DNA of 64,000 nucleotides from Streptomyces ureilyticus (GCF_011045025.1 NZ_JAAKZX010000019.1:1-64000), one strand, 5' to 3'; counted from the stretch's first letter, positions 44,945-54,509 are shown. The notes: a model not told the origin generated them from the sequence alone. Numbers and translations: made by a program.

Positions 44945-46650
44945 GACAACACCGCCGCGCGGTACGCCTCGTGACGGCGTACCAGTTCGGTGTGCGGGGC
45001 CGTGTCGGTGATCCGGCCGTCGTCGAGCAGCACCACCCGGTCGGTGACCGCGAGCAGCGCGGGGCTGGTGGTCACGAGCACCGTGGTGCGGCCCTTGCGG
45101 ATCTCCCTCAGGCCGGCCGCGATTCGGGCCTCGGTCACCGCGTCGACCGCGGTGGTCGGATCGTGGACCACCAGGACGGGCCGGTCGGCCGCCAACGCGC
45201 GGGCGAGAGCGACCCGTTGACGCTGCCCGCCGGACAGGGACCGGCCTCGCTCACTGACCTTCGTGTCCTCCCCGTCCGGCAGGGTCTGCGCGACCTGGGC
45301 CACCCCGGCCGCGGCCATCGCCTCCTCCGTATCGACGGATACGGAGTCGGCTCCGGAGATGACGGCTGCCGTGACGTTCTCGCGGACGGTGCCCTCGAAG
45401 AGGTCCGCGTCGTGCTCGGCCACCAGCAGGCTCGTACGCAACTCGGCGGGATCCAGGTCGCGCAGGGGCACGCCGTCCAGTTCGACCGTTCCGGCTTCGG
45501 GGTCGGTCTGCCGGGACAGGCAGCGCAGCAGGTCGGCTGCGTGTGCGGGGTCGGTCGCGACCACGCCGAGGAGTTCGCCGGGTGCGATGTCCAGGTCCAT
45601 CTCGCGCAGCCCGCCATGGCTGAGCCCGCTCAGCCGGACCGCGCCGCGCACCTGCTGCGGCAGGCTCCGCCCGCCGGACGAGACGGCTTGCGGAGTGGCC
45701 AGCACCTCCGCGATCCGGGCGGCCGAGGCCCGGCCCTGCGCGAACTCGGCGTTGACCCAGGCGAGCGTCTCCAGGGGGCCGAGCAGGAAGAGCGCGAGCC
45801 CGACCGCCGACACCAGCTGGCCCAGGCTGATGCTGCCTTGAGCGGCCAGTCGGCCACCGACCAGTGCGACTACGGCGATCAGACAGCCCGTCAGCGCCAG
45901 GACCATGCCGTTCTGGAAGGCCTGCGCGCGAGCGGCCCGCAAAGTCGCTTTCAGGGAGTCACGGCTGGTGGTGCGGTAACGGGCGATGGCCGTCGACTCG
46001 CCGCCGATGCCCTTCAGGATCCGCAGTCCGGCCACCAGGTCGGCGGCCACGGCCGAGGCGTGCGCCGCCCGCTCCTGCTCGGCCTCGCTGCGGCTCTCCA
46101 GCGGCTTGCTCAGCAGATGCCCGAGCCAGAGCAGGATGGGTGTGCCGAGCAGCACCACCAGGCCGAGCAGCACCGACGTACGCAGCAGGACGACAGCACA
46201 CGTGAGCAGACCCATCAGTGCCGAAATCCCGAACATCAGCGCCAAGTTGACGACGCCGACCCGCTTGGCGTCCTCGGTCGCGATATTGGCCAGCGCTCCG
46301 GGCAGCCGTCCCTCCTCAGCTCCGCCGCCGGGGTCCAGGACCCTTCGTACCAGAGTGATGCGCAGCGCGTGCTCGGCCTGTACGGAGGCCCGTTCACCGG
46401 ACCAGGCGCCGATGCGGAAGCTCAACGCCAGTCCCACATAGACCACGGCGAGGATCGCCAGCCAGAGGAACAGGGCGCCGGCGTCGGAATCGGTGACGGC
46501 CTGGTCGATCACGATGCCGATCAGGACCGGCACCAGTGCCTCGCCGATCTGGTGCCCGGAACCGAGGAGAGAGCCGAGCGCGACGAAGCGTCGCTGACCT
46601 CTGACCGCGTCCCTCAGGACGTCCCGTCCCGACGGATTTGAAGGACCCAC
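44941..46650 (-). CDS. ABC exporter half-transporter with degenerate ATPase motifs
   Basis: The protein has 569 residues from the GTG at 46650, chosen for GGAGGGG 6 bases upstream; a TTG at 46674 is the longer alternative. The membrane domain is intact (about residues 20-310). In the ATPase domain the Walker A place reads GVVATDPAHAADLL with no GK(S/T). Walker B is VLVVHDPTT, with Pro for the catalytic Glu. The H-loop is VTTSPALLAV with no His, and the Q-loop Gln is Glu (VAEHDADLF). Only the signature LSGGQRQR is perfect. It therefore probably serves as the non-catalytic half that completes the partner's site. The iron box at 46685-46703 controls this three-gene unit. Confidence 0.9.
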   Translation of the reverse strand: MGPSNPSGRDVLRDAVRGQRRFVALGSLLGSGHQIGEALVPVLIGIVIDQAVTDSDAGALFLWLAILAVVYVGLALSFRIGAWSGERASVQAEHALRITLVRRVLDPGGGAEEGRLPGALANIATEDAKRVGVVNLALMFGISALMGLLTCAVVLLRTSVLLGLVVLLGTPILLWLGHLLSKPLESRSEAEQERAAHASAVAADLVAGLRILKGIGGESTAIARYRTTSRDSLKATLRAARAQAFQNGMVLALTGCLIAVVALVGGRLAAQGSISLGQLVSAVGLALFLLGPLETLAWVNAEFAQGRASAARIAEVLATPQAVSSGGRSLPQQVRGAVRLSGLSHGGLREMDLDIAPGELLGVVATDPAHAADLLRCLSRQTDPEAGTVELDGVPLRDLDPAELRTSLLVAEHDADLFEGTVRENVTAAVISGADSVSVDTEEAMAAAGVAQVAQTLPDGEDTKVSERGRSLSGGQRQRVALARALAADRPVLVVHDPTTAVDAVTEARIAAGLREIRKGRTTVLVTTSPALLAVTDRVVLLDDGRITDTAPHTELVRRHEAYRAAVLS

Positions 46651-46684
46651 CCGTACCCCTCCGGGATCGGACAAAGAGAAAAAC

Positions 46685-46703
46685 CTAGGTGAGGCTACCC
46701 TAA
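46685..46703. promoter_or_regulatory. Iron box upstream of the ABC exporter/binding-protein unit
   Basis: CTAGGTGAGGCTACCCTAA matches the iron-box consensus at 16 of 19 positions, about 35 bases upstream of the GTG at 46650. Confidence 0.8.
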
Positions 46704-46803
46704 GTCGATGTGTCTGCCCAGCCCGGGATGCGCATACGACCGCCCCGGGCGCCGGGCGACGGCACGCGCGCGCGTGCCGTCGTCACGACGATGAACCGCC
46801 CTT

Positions 46804-48186
46804 TCAGGCAGAGGAATTGACAGATGAACGGGCAGAGGCGTCGACCCGGGGACCGATACCCGCCTCCGCGTCGCTCGCACGGTGGGTGAGCAGGGAGTCG
46901 AGGATCTCGCCCGAGCGCACGGCGGTGGTGGACAGCAGGGTCGAGGTGAGACCGTGCGTGTGCTCGGTCGCGCCCTGCAGATAGATGCCCGCGGTGACCT
47001 CGGGCGCGGCCTCCACGCGATGGTCGCGGCCCACGCGTACGGCGTCGTTGTCGTCCCGCAGGCACAGTTTCGCGGTCCTGCCCAGGAGTTGGTCGAGGTC
47101 CCTGGGCCGGTAGCCGGTCGCATGGACCAGCAGGTCGGCGGAGAGCACCTCCCGCTCGCCGGTGGGGAGGAACTCGAGGGTGACGTCCAGGCGGTCGTCC
47201 AGCGTGGCTACGTCCCGGATGCGGGAGACGTTGCGCATCGTCAGCCGTTCGTGGCCTTGGACCTTCTCGCGGTACATGGTCGCGTACAGCGACTCGATCA
47301 AGTCCATGTCGACCACCGAGTAGTTGGTGCTGCGGTGGTACTCGACCAGGGACTGCTTCACCTCGGGCGTGGACTGGAAGTAGACGTCCACGGCCTCGGG
47401 GTCGAAGATCCGGTTGGCGAAGGGGCTGTCGTCAGCGGGGGTGTACCCGTACTTGGCGAAGACCGCGCAGACCTCCGCCTCGGGGAAGGAACGGTGCAGA
47501 TAGTCGACCGCCTCCGCTGCGCTCTGACCGGCTCCGAGGACCAGGATGCGGCCCACCGAAGTGCCGGCGTCGCTCAACTCGCTTACGCGCGGCACCAGTT
47601 CGCTGTTGTGCCAGATGCGGTCCGACAGCTCGGTGCCCGGCGGGAGATGGGGCTCGAGGCCGGCGGCCACCGAGATGTTCCGGGCCCTGCGCACGACGGT
47701 GCGTTCCGGGTCACCGGGGACACGGCTGACGACATCGAACCAGCGGACCTCGCCGTTCTCGGCCAGTACCGGCTCTACGGACAGGACTTCGGCGCCGTAG
47801 TCGACCTGGTGGGCGATCCGGGCGGCGGCCCACTCGAAGTATTCGTGGAACTCGATCCGCAGCGGGAAGAGCGTCTTCGCGTTGAGGAAGTCCACCAGTC
47901 TGCCGCGCTCCCGCAGGAAGCACAGGAAGCTGAAGTCGCTGGTCGGATTGCGCATCGTGACAAGGTCCTTGAGGAAGGACACCTGCATCGTGGCATCGTC
48001 GATGAGCATGCCACGGTGCCAGCCGAAGGACGGCTGGCGCTCCAGGAACCGGGCTCGGAGGCGCTGTTCGGGGGCGGCTCGGGAGTTGTGTTCCTCAACT
48101 GCGATGGCCAGTGCGAGGTTTGACGGGCCAAAACCTACGCCGATCACATCGTGGATGGCGTCCGGTTCGTCGTGCAGTGCGTTCAC
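46804..48186 (-). CDS. L-ornithine N5-monooxygenase
   Basis: This is a flavin-dependent N-hydroxylating monooxygenase of 460 residues, SidA/PvdA/CchB type. It converts L-ornithine to N5-hydroxyornithine with NADPH and oxygen, the first committed step of hydroxamate formation. The FAD motif GVGFGPSNLALA is at about residue 17, the NADPH motif LVLGAGQSAAEAV is mid-protein, and HATGYRPRDL is towards the C-terminus. I prefer the GTG at 48186 because GGAAGGA lies 8 bases upstream; a GTG at 48213 would add nine residues and start within the iron-box region. It is divergent from the formyltransferase gene with a shared iron box. Confidence 0.95.
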   Translation of the reverse strand: MNALHDEPDAIHDVIGVGFGPSNLALAIAVEEHNSRAAPEQRLRARFLERQPSFGWHRGMLIDDATMQVSFLKDLVTMRNPTSDFSFLCFLRERGRLVDFLNAKTLFPLRIEFHEYFEWAAARIAHQVDYGAEVLSVEPVLAENGEVRWFDVVSRVPGDPERTVVRRARNISVAAGLEPHLPPGTELSDRIWHNSELVPRVSELSDAGTSVGRILVLGAGQSAAEAVDYLHRSFPEAEVCAVFAKYGYTPADDSPFANRIFDPEAVDVYFQSTPEVKQSLVEYHRSTNYSVVDMDLIESLYATMYREKVQGHERLTMRNVSRIRDVATLDDRLDVTLEFLPTGEREVLSADLLVHATGYRPRDLDQLLGRTAKLCLRDDNDAVRVGRDHRVEAAPEVTAGIYLQGATEHTHGLTSTLLSTTAVRSGEILDSLLTHRASDAEAGIGPRVDASARSSVNSSA

Positions 48187-48223
48187 CGCAACTTTCCTTC
48201 CCTTAGGCGCCACTGATGTTAAA

Positions 48224-48242
48224 TAAGGTTAGCCTTACCTTG
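48224..48242. promoter_or_regulatory. Iron box at the monooxygenase/formyltransferase divergent promoter
   Basis: TAAGGTTAGCCTTACCTTG keeps the AGGTTAG...ACCT core of the iron box. It is centred in the 85-base gap between the two divergent starts (48186 and 48272), so one bound DtxR-family dimer pair could shut both. Confidence 0.75.
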
Positions 48243-48271
48243 CAATGGTGTGTCCTAGGAGAGGATCGAGT

Positions 48272-49219
48272 ATGCGGGTCGTCATGTTCGGCTATCAGAC
48301 CTGGGGGCACCGCACCCTTCAGGCTCTGTTGGAGTCCGACCACGAGGTGGTCATGGCCGTGACCCACCCCAAGAGCGACCACGTGTACGAGAAGATCTGG
48401 GACGACTCGGTGGCCGATCTGGCCGAGAAGCACGGCATCCCGGTACTGCTCCGCAACCGCCCCGACGACCCCGAACTCCTCACCGCGCTACGGGAAGCGG
48501 AACCGGACCTGATCGTCGCCAACAACTGGCGGACCGTACTGCCCCCCGAGGTTTTCGACCTCCCCGCCCACGGCACGCTCAACATCCACGACTCGCTGCT
48601 GCCGGCGTACGCGGGCTTCTCCCCGCTGATCTGGGCGCTGATCAACGGCGAGCGGGAAGTCGGCGTCACGGCACACCGGATGAACGCCGAACTCGACGCG
48701 GGCGACATCCTGTTGCAGCGCGCCGTCCCGGTGGGCCCCACCGACACCGTCACCGACCTGTTCCACCGCACCGTCGACCTGATCACACCGGTCGTGACCG
48801 AGTCCCTCGACCTCATCGCCTCGGGCCGCGCGCAGTGGATCCCCCAGGACCGCAGCCGCGCCAGCTTCTTCCACAAGCGCTCACTCGAGGACAGCCGCAT
48901 CGACTGGACGTGGCCCGCCGAGGACCTGGACCGCCTGGTACGCGCCCAGTGCGACCCGTACCCCAACGCCTTCACCTACCACCGCGGCGAGCGCCTGCGC
49001 ATCGTCGAGGCAACGGTGTCGGAGGGCCGCTACGGCGGCACTCCGGGCCGCATCTTCATCCACGAGGGCGACGGCGTGGTCATCGTCGCCGGAGCCGAGG
49101 CCAGGAACGGCCGGCTGCGCGGCCTGTGCGTGAAGCGGGTCCGCACGGAGGACGGCACGGAGCACGCGGCGACGGACTACTTCCGCACGATGGGGGGCTA
49201 TCTCACGGCGAGGCCGTGA
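48272..49219 (+). CDS. Hydroxyornithine formyltransferase (CchA-like, methionyl-tRNA formyltransferase fold)
   Basis: The protein has 315 residues from the ATG at 48272, with AGGAGAGG upstream. The N-terminal formyl_trans domain has the catalytic segment LNIHDSLLPAYAG (Asn, His) and a downstream D at LDAGDILLQ. The C-terminal FMT-type domain includes DPYPNAFTYHRGERLRI. In coelichelin and related pathways the homologue formylates N5-hydroxyornithine from formyl-tetrahydrofolate. That role fits its divergence from the monooxygenase gene and its iron-box control. A hairpin follows at 49236-49257. Confidence 0.92.
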   Translation: MRVVMFGYQTWGHRTLQALLESDHEVVMAVTHPKSDHVYEKIWDDSVADLAEKHGIPVLLRNRPDDPELLTALREAEPDLIVANNWRTVLPPEVFDLPAHGTLNIHDSLLPAYAGFSPLIWALINGEREVGVTAHRMNAELDAGDILLQRAVPVGPTDTVTDLFHRTVDLITPVVTESLDLIASGRAQWIPQDRSRASFFHKRSLEDSRIDWTWPAEDLDRLVRAQCDPYPNAFTYHRGERLRIVEATVSEGRYGGTPGRIFIHEGDGVVIVAGAEARNGRLRGLCVKRVRTEDGTEHAATDYFRTMGGYLTARP

Positions 49220-49235
49220 CCTCCGGTGCAGTACC

Positions 49236-49257
49236 GCGTCCCGAAAGGGGCGCGGGG
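49236..49257. terminator. Hairpin after the formyltransferase gene
   Basis: CCGCGTCCC (49236-49244) and GGGGCGCGG (49249-49257) pair with one G-T around a GAAA tetraloop, 17 bases after the stop codon. Confidence 0.65.
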
Positions 49258-49347
49258 CTGTCTCTATGTGCGGCTCCTCCCCCACTCTCGGCTGCGCTCG
49301 AGCGGGGGGACCCCCATCGCGGGCGCGACCAGCCACAACGAACCCGC
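49249..49347 (+). repeat. Dispersed intergenic repeat, copy 2
   Basis: It shares the ordered blocks GGGGCGCGGGGCTGT, GTGCGGCTCC and AGCCACAACGAACCCG with the copy at 41875-41941. It carries an extra internal palindrome between CCCCCACTCTCGGC and GAGCGGGGGGACCCCC. Together the two copies bracket the 41.9-49.2 kb half of the siderophore cluster. Confidence 0.65.
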
Positions 49348-49446
49348 AGCCGCGAACCGCCCTACCCCGCGGAGCGCGCCCATGGCCCATGAGGCAGAGT
49401 CGTGAACCGCAGGTTCTCGACCGGTCCGAGGAAGGGCTCCATCACA

Positions 49447-50598
49447 GTGAATACGTTCGGCATCGCCGTCATCGGTTTCGGCTGGATGGGCCGCGTGCAC
49501 ACCCAGGCGTACGCCCGCCTGCCGCACCACTTCCCGCAACTGCCCCTGCGCCCCGAACTGGTCACCGTCGCGGACGAGGTGCCCGGCCGGGCCGAGGAGG
49601 CCGCAGAGCGGTACGGCTTCGTCTCCGCGGCCCGCGACTGGCGGGACGTGGCCGCCGATCCGCGGGTGCGGGCGGTGAGCATCACCGCTCCGAACTTCCT
49701 GCACCGTGAGATCGGCGTGGCGATGGCCGAGGCCGGCAAGCACATCTGGATCGAGAAGCCGGTGGGCCTGACGGCGGAGGACGCCGGGGCCGTCGCCGAC
49801 GCCCTCGGCAACGCGGGCCTCCAGGGCACGGTCGGCTTCAACTACCGCAACGCGCCCGCCGTCGAGGCCGCCCGCGAACTGGTCGCCGCCGGCGAGATCG
49901 GCACGGTCACCCACGTACGCATCCGGCTGTTCAGCGACTACGCGGCCCACCCCGAGGGGGCCCTGACCTGGCGATACGAGCGGGAGCGCGGGGGCAGCGG
50001 GGTGCGCGGCGACCTGGCCTCACACGGCGTCGACCTGGCCCGTTTCCTGCTCGGGGAGATCACCTCCCTCACCGCCGACACCGCCGTCTTCATCCCCGAG
50101 CGGGCCCGCCCCACCGGCGCCACCGCCGGTCACACCCTGGCTGCCGGCGGCGAACTCGGCCCGGTGGAGAACGAGGACTACGTCAACTGCCTCCTCCGTT
50201 TCGCCTCCGGCGCCCGCGGCGTCCTGGAGGCGTCCCGGGTCTCGGTCGGCGAGCAGAACAACTACGGCTTCGAGATCCACGGCACCACCGGCGCGGTGTT
50301 CTGGGACTACCGCCGGATGGGAGAGCTCGCCGTCAGCCGCGGCAGCAGCTACCAGGACCAGCCTGTGAGCACCCTGTACGTCGGCCCAGGCCACGGCGAG
50401 TACGCCGCCTTCCAGCCGGGCTCGGCCAACAGCATGGGCTACGACGACCTGAAGGTCATCGAGGCGTACCACTTCCTGCGCTCCATCGCCGAGGGCACCC
50501 CGTACGGCCCGACGGCGGCCGACGCCGTGGCGAGCGCGGCGGCGCTGGACGCCATGGCGCGCTCCGCCGAGCAGGGAACGTGGGTGGACCTGGGCTGA
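49447..50598 (+). CDS. Gfo/Idh/MocA-family NAD(P)-dependent oxidoreductase
   Basis: The protein has 383 residues from the GTG at 49447 (GGAAGGG upstream); an in-frame start at 49402 would add 15 residues without better support. The N-terminal Rossmann fold has IGFGWMGRVH, and the signature EKPVGLTAED lies at the end of that domain. The C-terminal domain contains GDLASHGVDLARFLLGE, with the usual catalytic His region. Members oxidise or reduce sugars and inositols. It faces a GH43-like gene head-on, so a role in pentose or uronate catabolism is likelier than one in siderophore assembly. Confidence 0.85.
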   Translation: MNTFGIAVIGFGWMGRVHTQAYARLPHHFPQLPLRPELVTVADEVPGRAEEAAERYGFVSAARDWRDVAADPRVRAVSITAPNFLHREIGVAMAEAGKHIWIEKPVGLTAEDAGAVADALGNAGLQGTVGFNYRNAPAVEAARELVAAGEIGTVTHVRIRLFSDYAAHPEGALTWRYERERGGSGVRGDLASHGVDLARFLLGEITSLTADTAVFIPERARPTGATAGHTLAAGGELGPVENEDYVNCLLRFASGARGVLEASRVSVGEQNNYGFEIHGTTGAVFWDYRRMGELAVSRGSSYQDQPVSTLYVGPGHGEYAAFQPGSANSMGYDDLKVIEAYHFLRSIAEGTPYGPTAADAVASAAALDAMARSAEQGTWVDLG

Positions 50599-50603
50599 AC
50601 GCG

Positions 50604-51683
50604 TCAGCCGCCGCCGTCGAGGTCGGTGCGCTGGCGGAGCACCCGTAGCTCGTGACCGAGGAGCTGCATCTCGTACAGCTTCCCGCGCGCGTTCTCGAAC
50701 GGGCGGTGCAGGATCATCATCAGCTCGCCGTCGAAGGTGTGGAACAGCATGCCGTGCCCGCTGTCGTCGCGGACCAGAGGGCGGTGCTGTTCCCAAGGCC
50801 CTTGGACGTCACCGGACTTGGAGACGGCGTACGTCTGCACGTAGCCGCCGTTGATGGCGCCGTCCTGGGCCGCCACGTTCTTCTCGTACGTCGACCACAG
50901 CATCAGCAGGGAGTCGTCAGGCGTCCGGTACAGCTGCGGGCCGTCCGTGATGTAGGGCGCGAGCTGATGCGGTACGCCGCCGGGGATCTGCTCGCCGAGC
51001 CAGAATGCGTCCGATGCCTTGAACAGGAAGACCGGATCATCGGTCGTCCGGGTCAGGTCCGGAGCCAGCCGGACCGCTTCCATGGTTCCGTCGACGGTCT
51101 GCAGCCATTCGTGGGCGTACACCATCCAGGGCTGCCCGGCCGGGTCGATGTAAAGCGTGCCGTCGAGGGTCATCAGATGCTCGGGCGGGGTGGGTCGCGC
51201 CGGGTCGACGGCGGTGAAGGGCCCCAGCAGCGAGTCGGACACGGCGGTGATCGTGCCGCGCATGTGATTTGGGAGCTGGAACGGCGTGCCCCACTGGTTC
51301 GGTGGCGGCACGGGAAGCGGCTTGTCCTGGTCGTGGAGCGTGGTGAACAGGTAGAACCTGCCGCCCCATGCGTGCACCTCCGGCGCCCAACCGCCGTCGG
51401 TGGCCCACATGTCCCGCTGGTCGTCGGCCCGGAAGACCACGACGGGGCGCAGCCAGTCACGCAGGTCGCGGCTGCGGTAGACCATCGTGCCGGTGCCGTC
51501 GACGCCCGACACGGACGGGTCGTTGGACGTGTAGAGGTAGTACGTACGGGACTCACTGTCGGCGACGACGAACGGATCGTGCAGCGGCATGTCGGGCAGC
51601 CGCATCAGCTCGGTCGCATCGGGCTCAGCGGTCTCATCGGGATCGGCCACGGCCGCAGAATACGTTGACGGTTGGCCGCTCAT
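50604..51683 (-). CDS. GH43-like glycoside hydrolase
   Basis: The protein has 359 residues. It shows a five-bladed beta-propeller pattern: LHDPFVVADSESRTYYLYTS near the N-terminus carries the Asp expected as general base, GGWAPEVHAWGGRFYLF the second blade, and DGTLYIDPAGQPWMVYAHEW the third. GH43 enzymes act on arabinans and xylans. No signal peptide is seen, so it is likely intracellular. The stop is five bases from the convergent oxidoreductase stop. The ATG at 51683 has only a weak upstream ribosome binding site; an ATG at MRLPDMPLHDPF is a possible shorter start. Confidence 0.75.
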   Translation of the reverse strand: MSGQPSTYSAAVADPDETAEPDATELMRLPDMPLHDPFVVADSESRTYYLYTSNDPSVSGVDGTGTMVYRSRDLRDWLRPVVVFRADDQRDMWATDGGWAPEVHAWGGRFYLFTTLHDQDKPLPVPPPNQWGTPFQLPNHMRGTITAVSDSLLGPFTAVDPARPTPPEHLMTLDGTLYIDPAGQPWMVYAHEWLQTVDGTMEAVRLAPDLTRTTDDPVFLFKASDAFWLGEQIPGGVPHQLAPYITDGPQLYRTPDDSLLMLWSTYEKNVAAQDGAINGGYVQTYAVSKSGDVQGPWEQHRPLVRDDSGHGMLFHTFDGELMMILHRPFENARGKLYEMQLLGHELRVLRQRTDLDGGG

Positions 51684-51692
51684 TCCCTGGCG

Positions 51693-52051
51693 GGGCGGCT
51701 ACTCCCACACCACGGCGTTCCGCCGCACCGGTGCCTTCGCGGGGCCGCATCGGCCGCGCTCGGCCCCGTGCTGCGGGCCACGGCTTGCGGCGACACCCTC
51801 GTCCAGGTCGGAAACCTGCCGGGCACGGCCGCGCCCGCAGTGCTCGGAGACCTGGTCACGCGCGAGATCACCTGGATCGGCAGATCGACGACGCGCTGGG
51901 CGCCCTGCGGGACGGCCTGGATGTGACACCGGTGATCAGCCACCGCTTCCCGCTGGACCAGGCCGCGCAGGCGCTGGCCGTCGCCGCGGACCCGACGAGC
52001 ACCAACAGCAAGGTGATGCTGCGTCTGGCCGATGGACCGCCGGGCACCTGA
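51693..52051 (+). pseudogene. Zinc-type (MDR) dehydrogenase C-terminal remnant, frameshifted
   Basis: One frame reads VLRATACGDTLVQVGNLPG then LGDLVTREITWIG. The conserved text resumes in another frame as DDALGALRDGLDVTPVISHR and FPLDQAAQALAVAADP, ending at 52051. The junction near 51880 has lost the piece normally found between the two. This matches the C-terminal part of L-idonate/sorbitol-type dehydrogenases. No N-terminal half exists upstream. Confidence 0.7.
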
Positions 52052-52102
52052 CCCCTCGGCCATTGACCTGATCGCGTTCACGAGCCTAGCCTCCATTCTC
52101 AT

Positions 52103-52123
52103 ACATGGACGTTGTCTTCATGT
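52103..52123. promoter_or_regulatory. Inverted repeat upstream of glucarate dehydratase
   Basis: ACATG (52103-52107) and CATGT (52119-52123) are separated by 11 bases, about 75-95 bases before the ATG. It may be an operator; no regulator gene is adjacent. Confidence 0.3.
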
Positions 52124-52195
52124 GAGGACACTGACCGGCGTATTGGCCGTCGAATGGGCCCCGGACGTCCTCGAACTGTGGAGCGGAGACCAGTC

Positions 52196-53524
52196 ATGAG
52201 CCAGCCCACCGTCACCAAGTTCTCCGTCTTCCCGGTCGCCGGCCGGGACTCCATGGAGCTCAACCTCTCCGGCGCCCACGGCCCGTACTTCACCCGGAAC
52301 GTCGTCGTCCTCGAGGACTCCGAGGGCCGTACGGGACTGGGGGAGGTACCCGGCGGCGAGAAGATCACGAAGACCCTGCGCGACGCCGAATCCCTCGTCG
52401 TCGGCGCGCGCGTGGGCGACTACAAGCGCGTCCTGCGGGCCATCGGCGACCGATTCGCGGACCGCGACCGGGGTGGCAGGGGCGGCCAGACCTTCGACCT
52501 GCGCACCACCGTGCACGCGGTCACCGCCGTCGAATCGGCGCTTCTGGATCTCCTCGGGCAACACCTGGAGGTCCCCGTCGCCGCACTCCTGGGCGACGGG
52601 AAGCAGCGCGATTCCGTACGGGTCCTCGGATACCTCTTCTACGTCGGCGACCCCGACCGCACCGACCTGGAGTACGTACGCGAACCCGGCTCGGCGGTGG
52701 ACTGGTACCGGATCCGGCACGAGGAGGCCCTGACCCCCGAGGCGATCGTCCATCAGGCCGAGGCGACCTACGACCTGTACGGTTTCCGGGACTTCAAGCT
52801 CAAGGGCGGCGTCCTGCCCGGGAACGAGGAGGTCGAGGCCGTACGGGCGCTCAAGGAGCGCTTCCCGGAGGCCCGGATCACCCTCGACCCGAACGGCGCC
52901 TGGTCCCTGCGGGAAGCCGTCGACCTGTGCAAGCCGCTGGTCGGCACCCTCGCCTACGCCGAGGATCCGTGCGGAGCCGAAGGCGGCTACTCGGGGCGGG
53001 AGATCCTCGCGGAGTTCCGCCGGGCCACCGGGCTGCCCACGGCGACCAACATGATCGCCACGGACTGGCGCGAGCTGACCCACGCACTGGCCCTCCAGTC
53101 GGTCTCCATCCCGCTCGCGGACCCGCACTTCTGGACGATGCAGGGGTCGGTACGGGTCGCCCAGCTCTGCGACGCGATGGGGCTGACCTGGGGCTGCCAC
53201 TCCAACAACCACTTCGACATCTCCCTGGCGATGATGGCCCACTGCGGGGCCGCCGCCCCCGGCGAGTACAACGCCCTCGATACGCACTGGATCTGGCAGG
53301 AGGGCCTGGAACGGCTGACCATCGACCCCCCGCGGATCGCCGGCGGCGAGGTCGCCGTCCCGGACACCCCCGGCCTCGGCGTCCACCTCGACAAGGACCG
53401 GCTCCTCGCGGCCCACGACCTCTACCGGGAGAAAAACCTGTCGGCCCGCGACGACGCCCTCGCGATGCGGTACCTGGTCAAGGACTGGGCCTTCGACGGC
53501 AAGCGGCCTTGTCTCGTGCGCTGA
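52196..53524 (+). CDS. gudD: Glucarate dehydratase
   Basis: The protein has 442 residues and belongs to the enolase superfamily (mandelate racemase subgroup). It dehydrates D-glucarate to 5-keto-4-deoxy-D-glucarate. The catalytic KxK is in [13 protein letters not shown]. Metal ligands lie in DPNGAW and AEDPCG, and [12 protein letters not shown] and [18 protein letters not shown] (with the catalytic His) are typical of true GudD. The ATG at 52196 has GGAG 9 bases upstream; the frame is open to 52112. It fits the uronate-degradation theme: oxidised glucuronate or galacturonate from the lyase locus would be its feed. Confidence 0.92.
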   Translation: MSQPTVTKFSVFPVAGRDSMELNLSGAHGPYFTRNVVVLEDSEGRTGLGEVPGGEKITKTLRDAESLVVGARVGDYKRVLRAIGDRFADRDRGGRGGQTFDLRTTVHAVTAVESALLDLLGQHLEVPVAALLGDGKQRDSVRVLGYLFYVGDPDRTDLEYVREPGSAVDWYRIRHEEALTPEAIVHQAEATYDLYGFRDFKLKGGVLPGNEEVEAVRALKERFPEARITLDPNGAWSLREAVDLCKPLVGTLAYAEDPCGAEGGYSGREILAEFRRATGLPTATNMIATDWRELTHALALQSVSIPLADPHFWTMQGSVRVAQLCDAMGLTWGCHSNNHFDISLAMMAHCGAAAPGEYNALDTHWIWQEGLERLTIDPPRIAGGEVAVPDTPGLGVHLDKDRLLAAHDLYREKNLSARDDALAMRYLVKDWAFDGKRPCLVR

Positions 53525-53749
53525 ACGGGCAACAGGCCCTCGTGGCCGAGAACTTGTGGCGTTGCTGGTGCGGCTGGAGAAGCTCGTGATAGGCCAGAGG
53601 TGAACGGGGGCCGCCCGCACATCCGGGCCGCGGAGTGGGCATGCCCGCAGAGCCGAACGAGCCGACGACGGCGGAGTCGCTTCATGCCGAATGCCGAACA
53701 GTCCACTCAAGTCACCCGCCCGACAGCCGAGTTACTCGGTTGACATCCC

Positions 53750-54509
53750 GGCTACGGCTTCGCCGCGTCGGGTGTCGGCACAGCCATCGGGAACTACACC
53801 GAGGAGACAGCAGACCTCTCGTTTCCCGACGCGTTGCTCGGTCTGCTGGACTGGCGACGGACGTACAACTCGCTCAATTCGGAGGCCGGTTCGCTGGGAC
53901 GCGGCTGGACCACCGCCTTCAGCTCGCGTCTGACGGACCCGTCCGGAGAGCGCCGTGGCCTTCCGCGACGAGGACGGCCGGGTGCTGGTCTTCACCCGCG
54001 ACGAACGCGGCCGGTTCGTCCGCCCGCAGGATCTGGCCGCCGATCTGACGGAGGCGGAGGACGGCAGCCGCACTCTGCGATTCAACTCCGGTGAGCGGTG
54101 GCACTACACCGCGTCGGGCCGGCTGACGCGGATCATCCGCGAGAGCCGCCGTGTCGTCCTCACCTACGGCGAAGGAGACCGACTGCTGCGGGTCTCGCAC
54201 TCGCTGGGCCGACACTTCACCCTCGCCTACGACGACGAGGGACGCCTCGCCTCCGTCACCGCCGACGACGGCCGCTCGGTCACGTACACGCACGGCGAGG
54301 GCGGCGTCCTGACGTCCGTGACCGCTCCGGGCGGGGGCGTGACCCGCTTGGCGAGCACCCCGGAGGGACTGCTCGCCCCGCCCCCGAGCTGCCGCGCTTC
54401 GGCTACCGCGGCGAGCTCGCGACCGGTTCGGAGATCTACCTCCGAGCCCGCTGGTACGACACCCGCCTGGGCCGCTACAGCACCCGGGACCTGATCACGG
54501 TTCAGGACG
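53750..54509 (+). pseudogene. RHS-repeat protein remnant with frameshifts
   Basis: Three pieces in changing frames are recognisable. The first is a DUF6531-like start (IGNYTEETADLSFPDALLGL, WRRTYNSLNS, GRGWTTAFSSRL). After a frame change near 53950 comes a single RHS stretch (FRDEDGRVLVFTRDERGRFV, HSLGRHFTLAYDDEGRLASV). After another change near 54376 comes the core end FGYRGELATGSEIYLRARWY, then GRYSTRDL. Most repeats and any C-terminal toxin are gone. The remnant runs into the 3' end of the opposing phosphatase gene at 54502. Confidence 0.75.
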
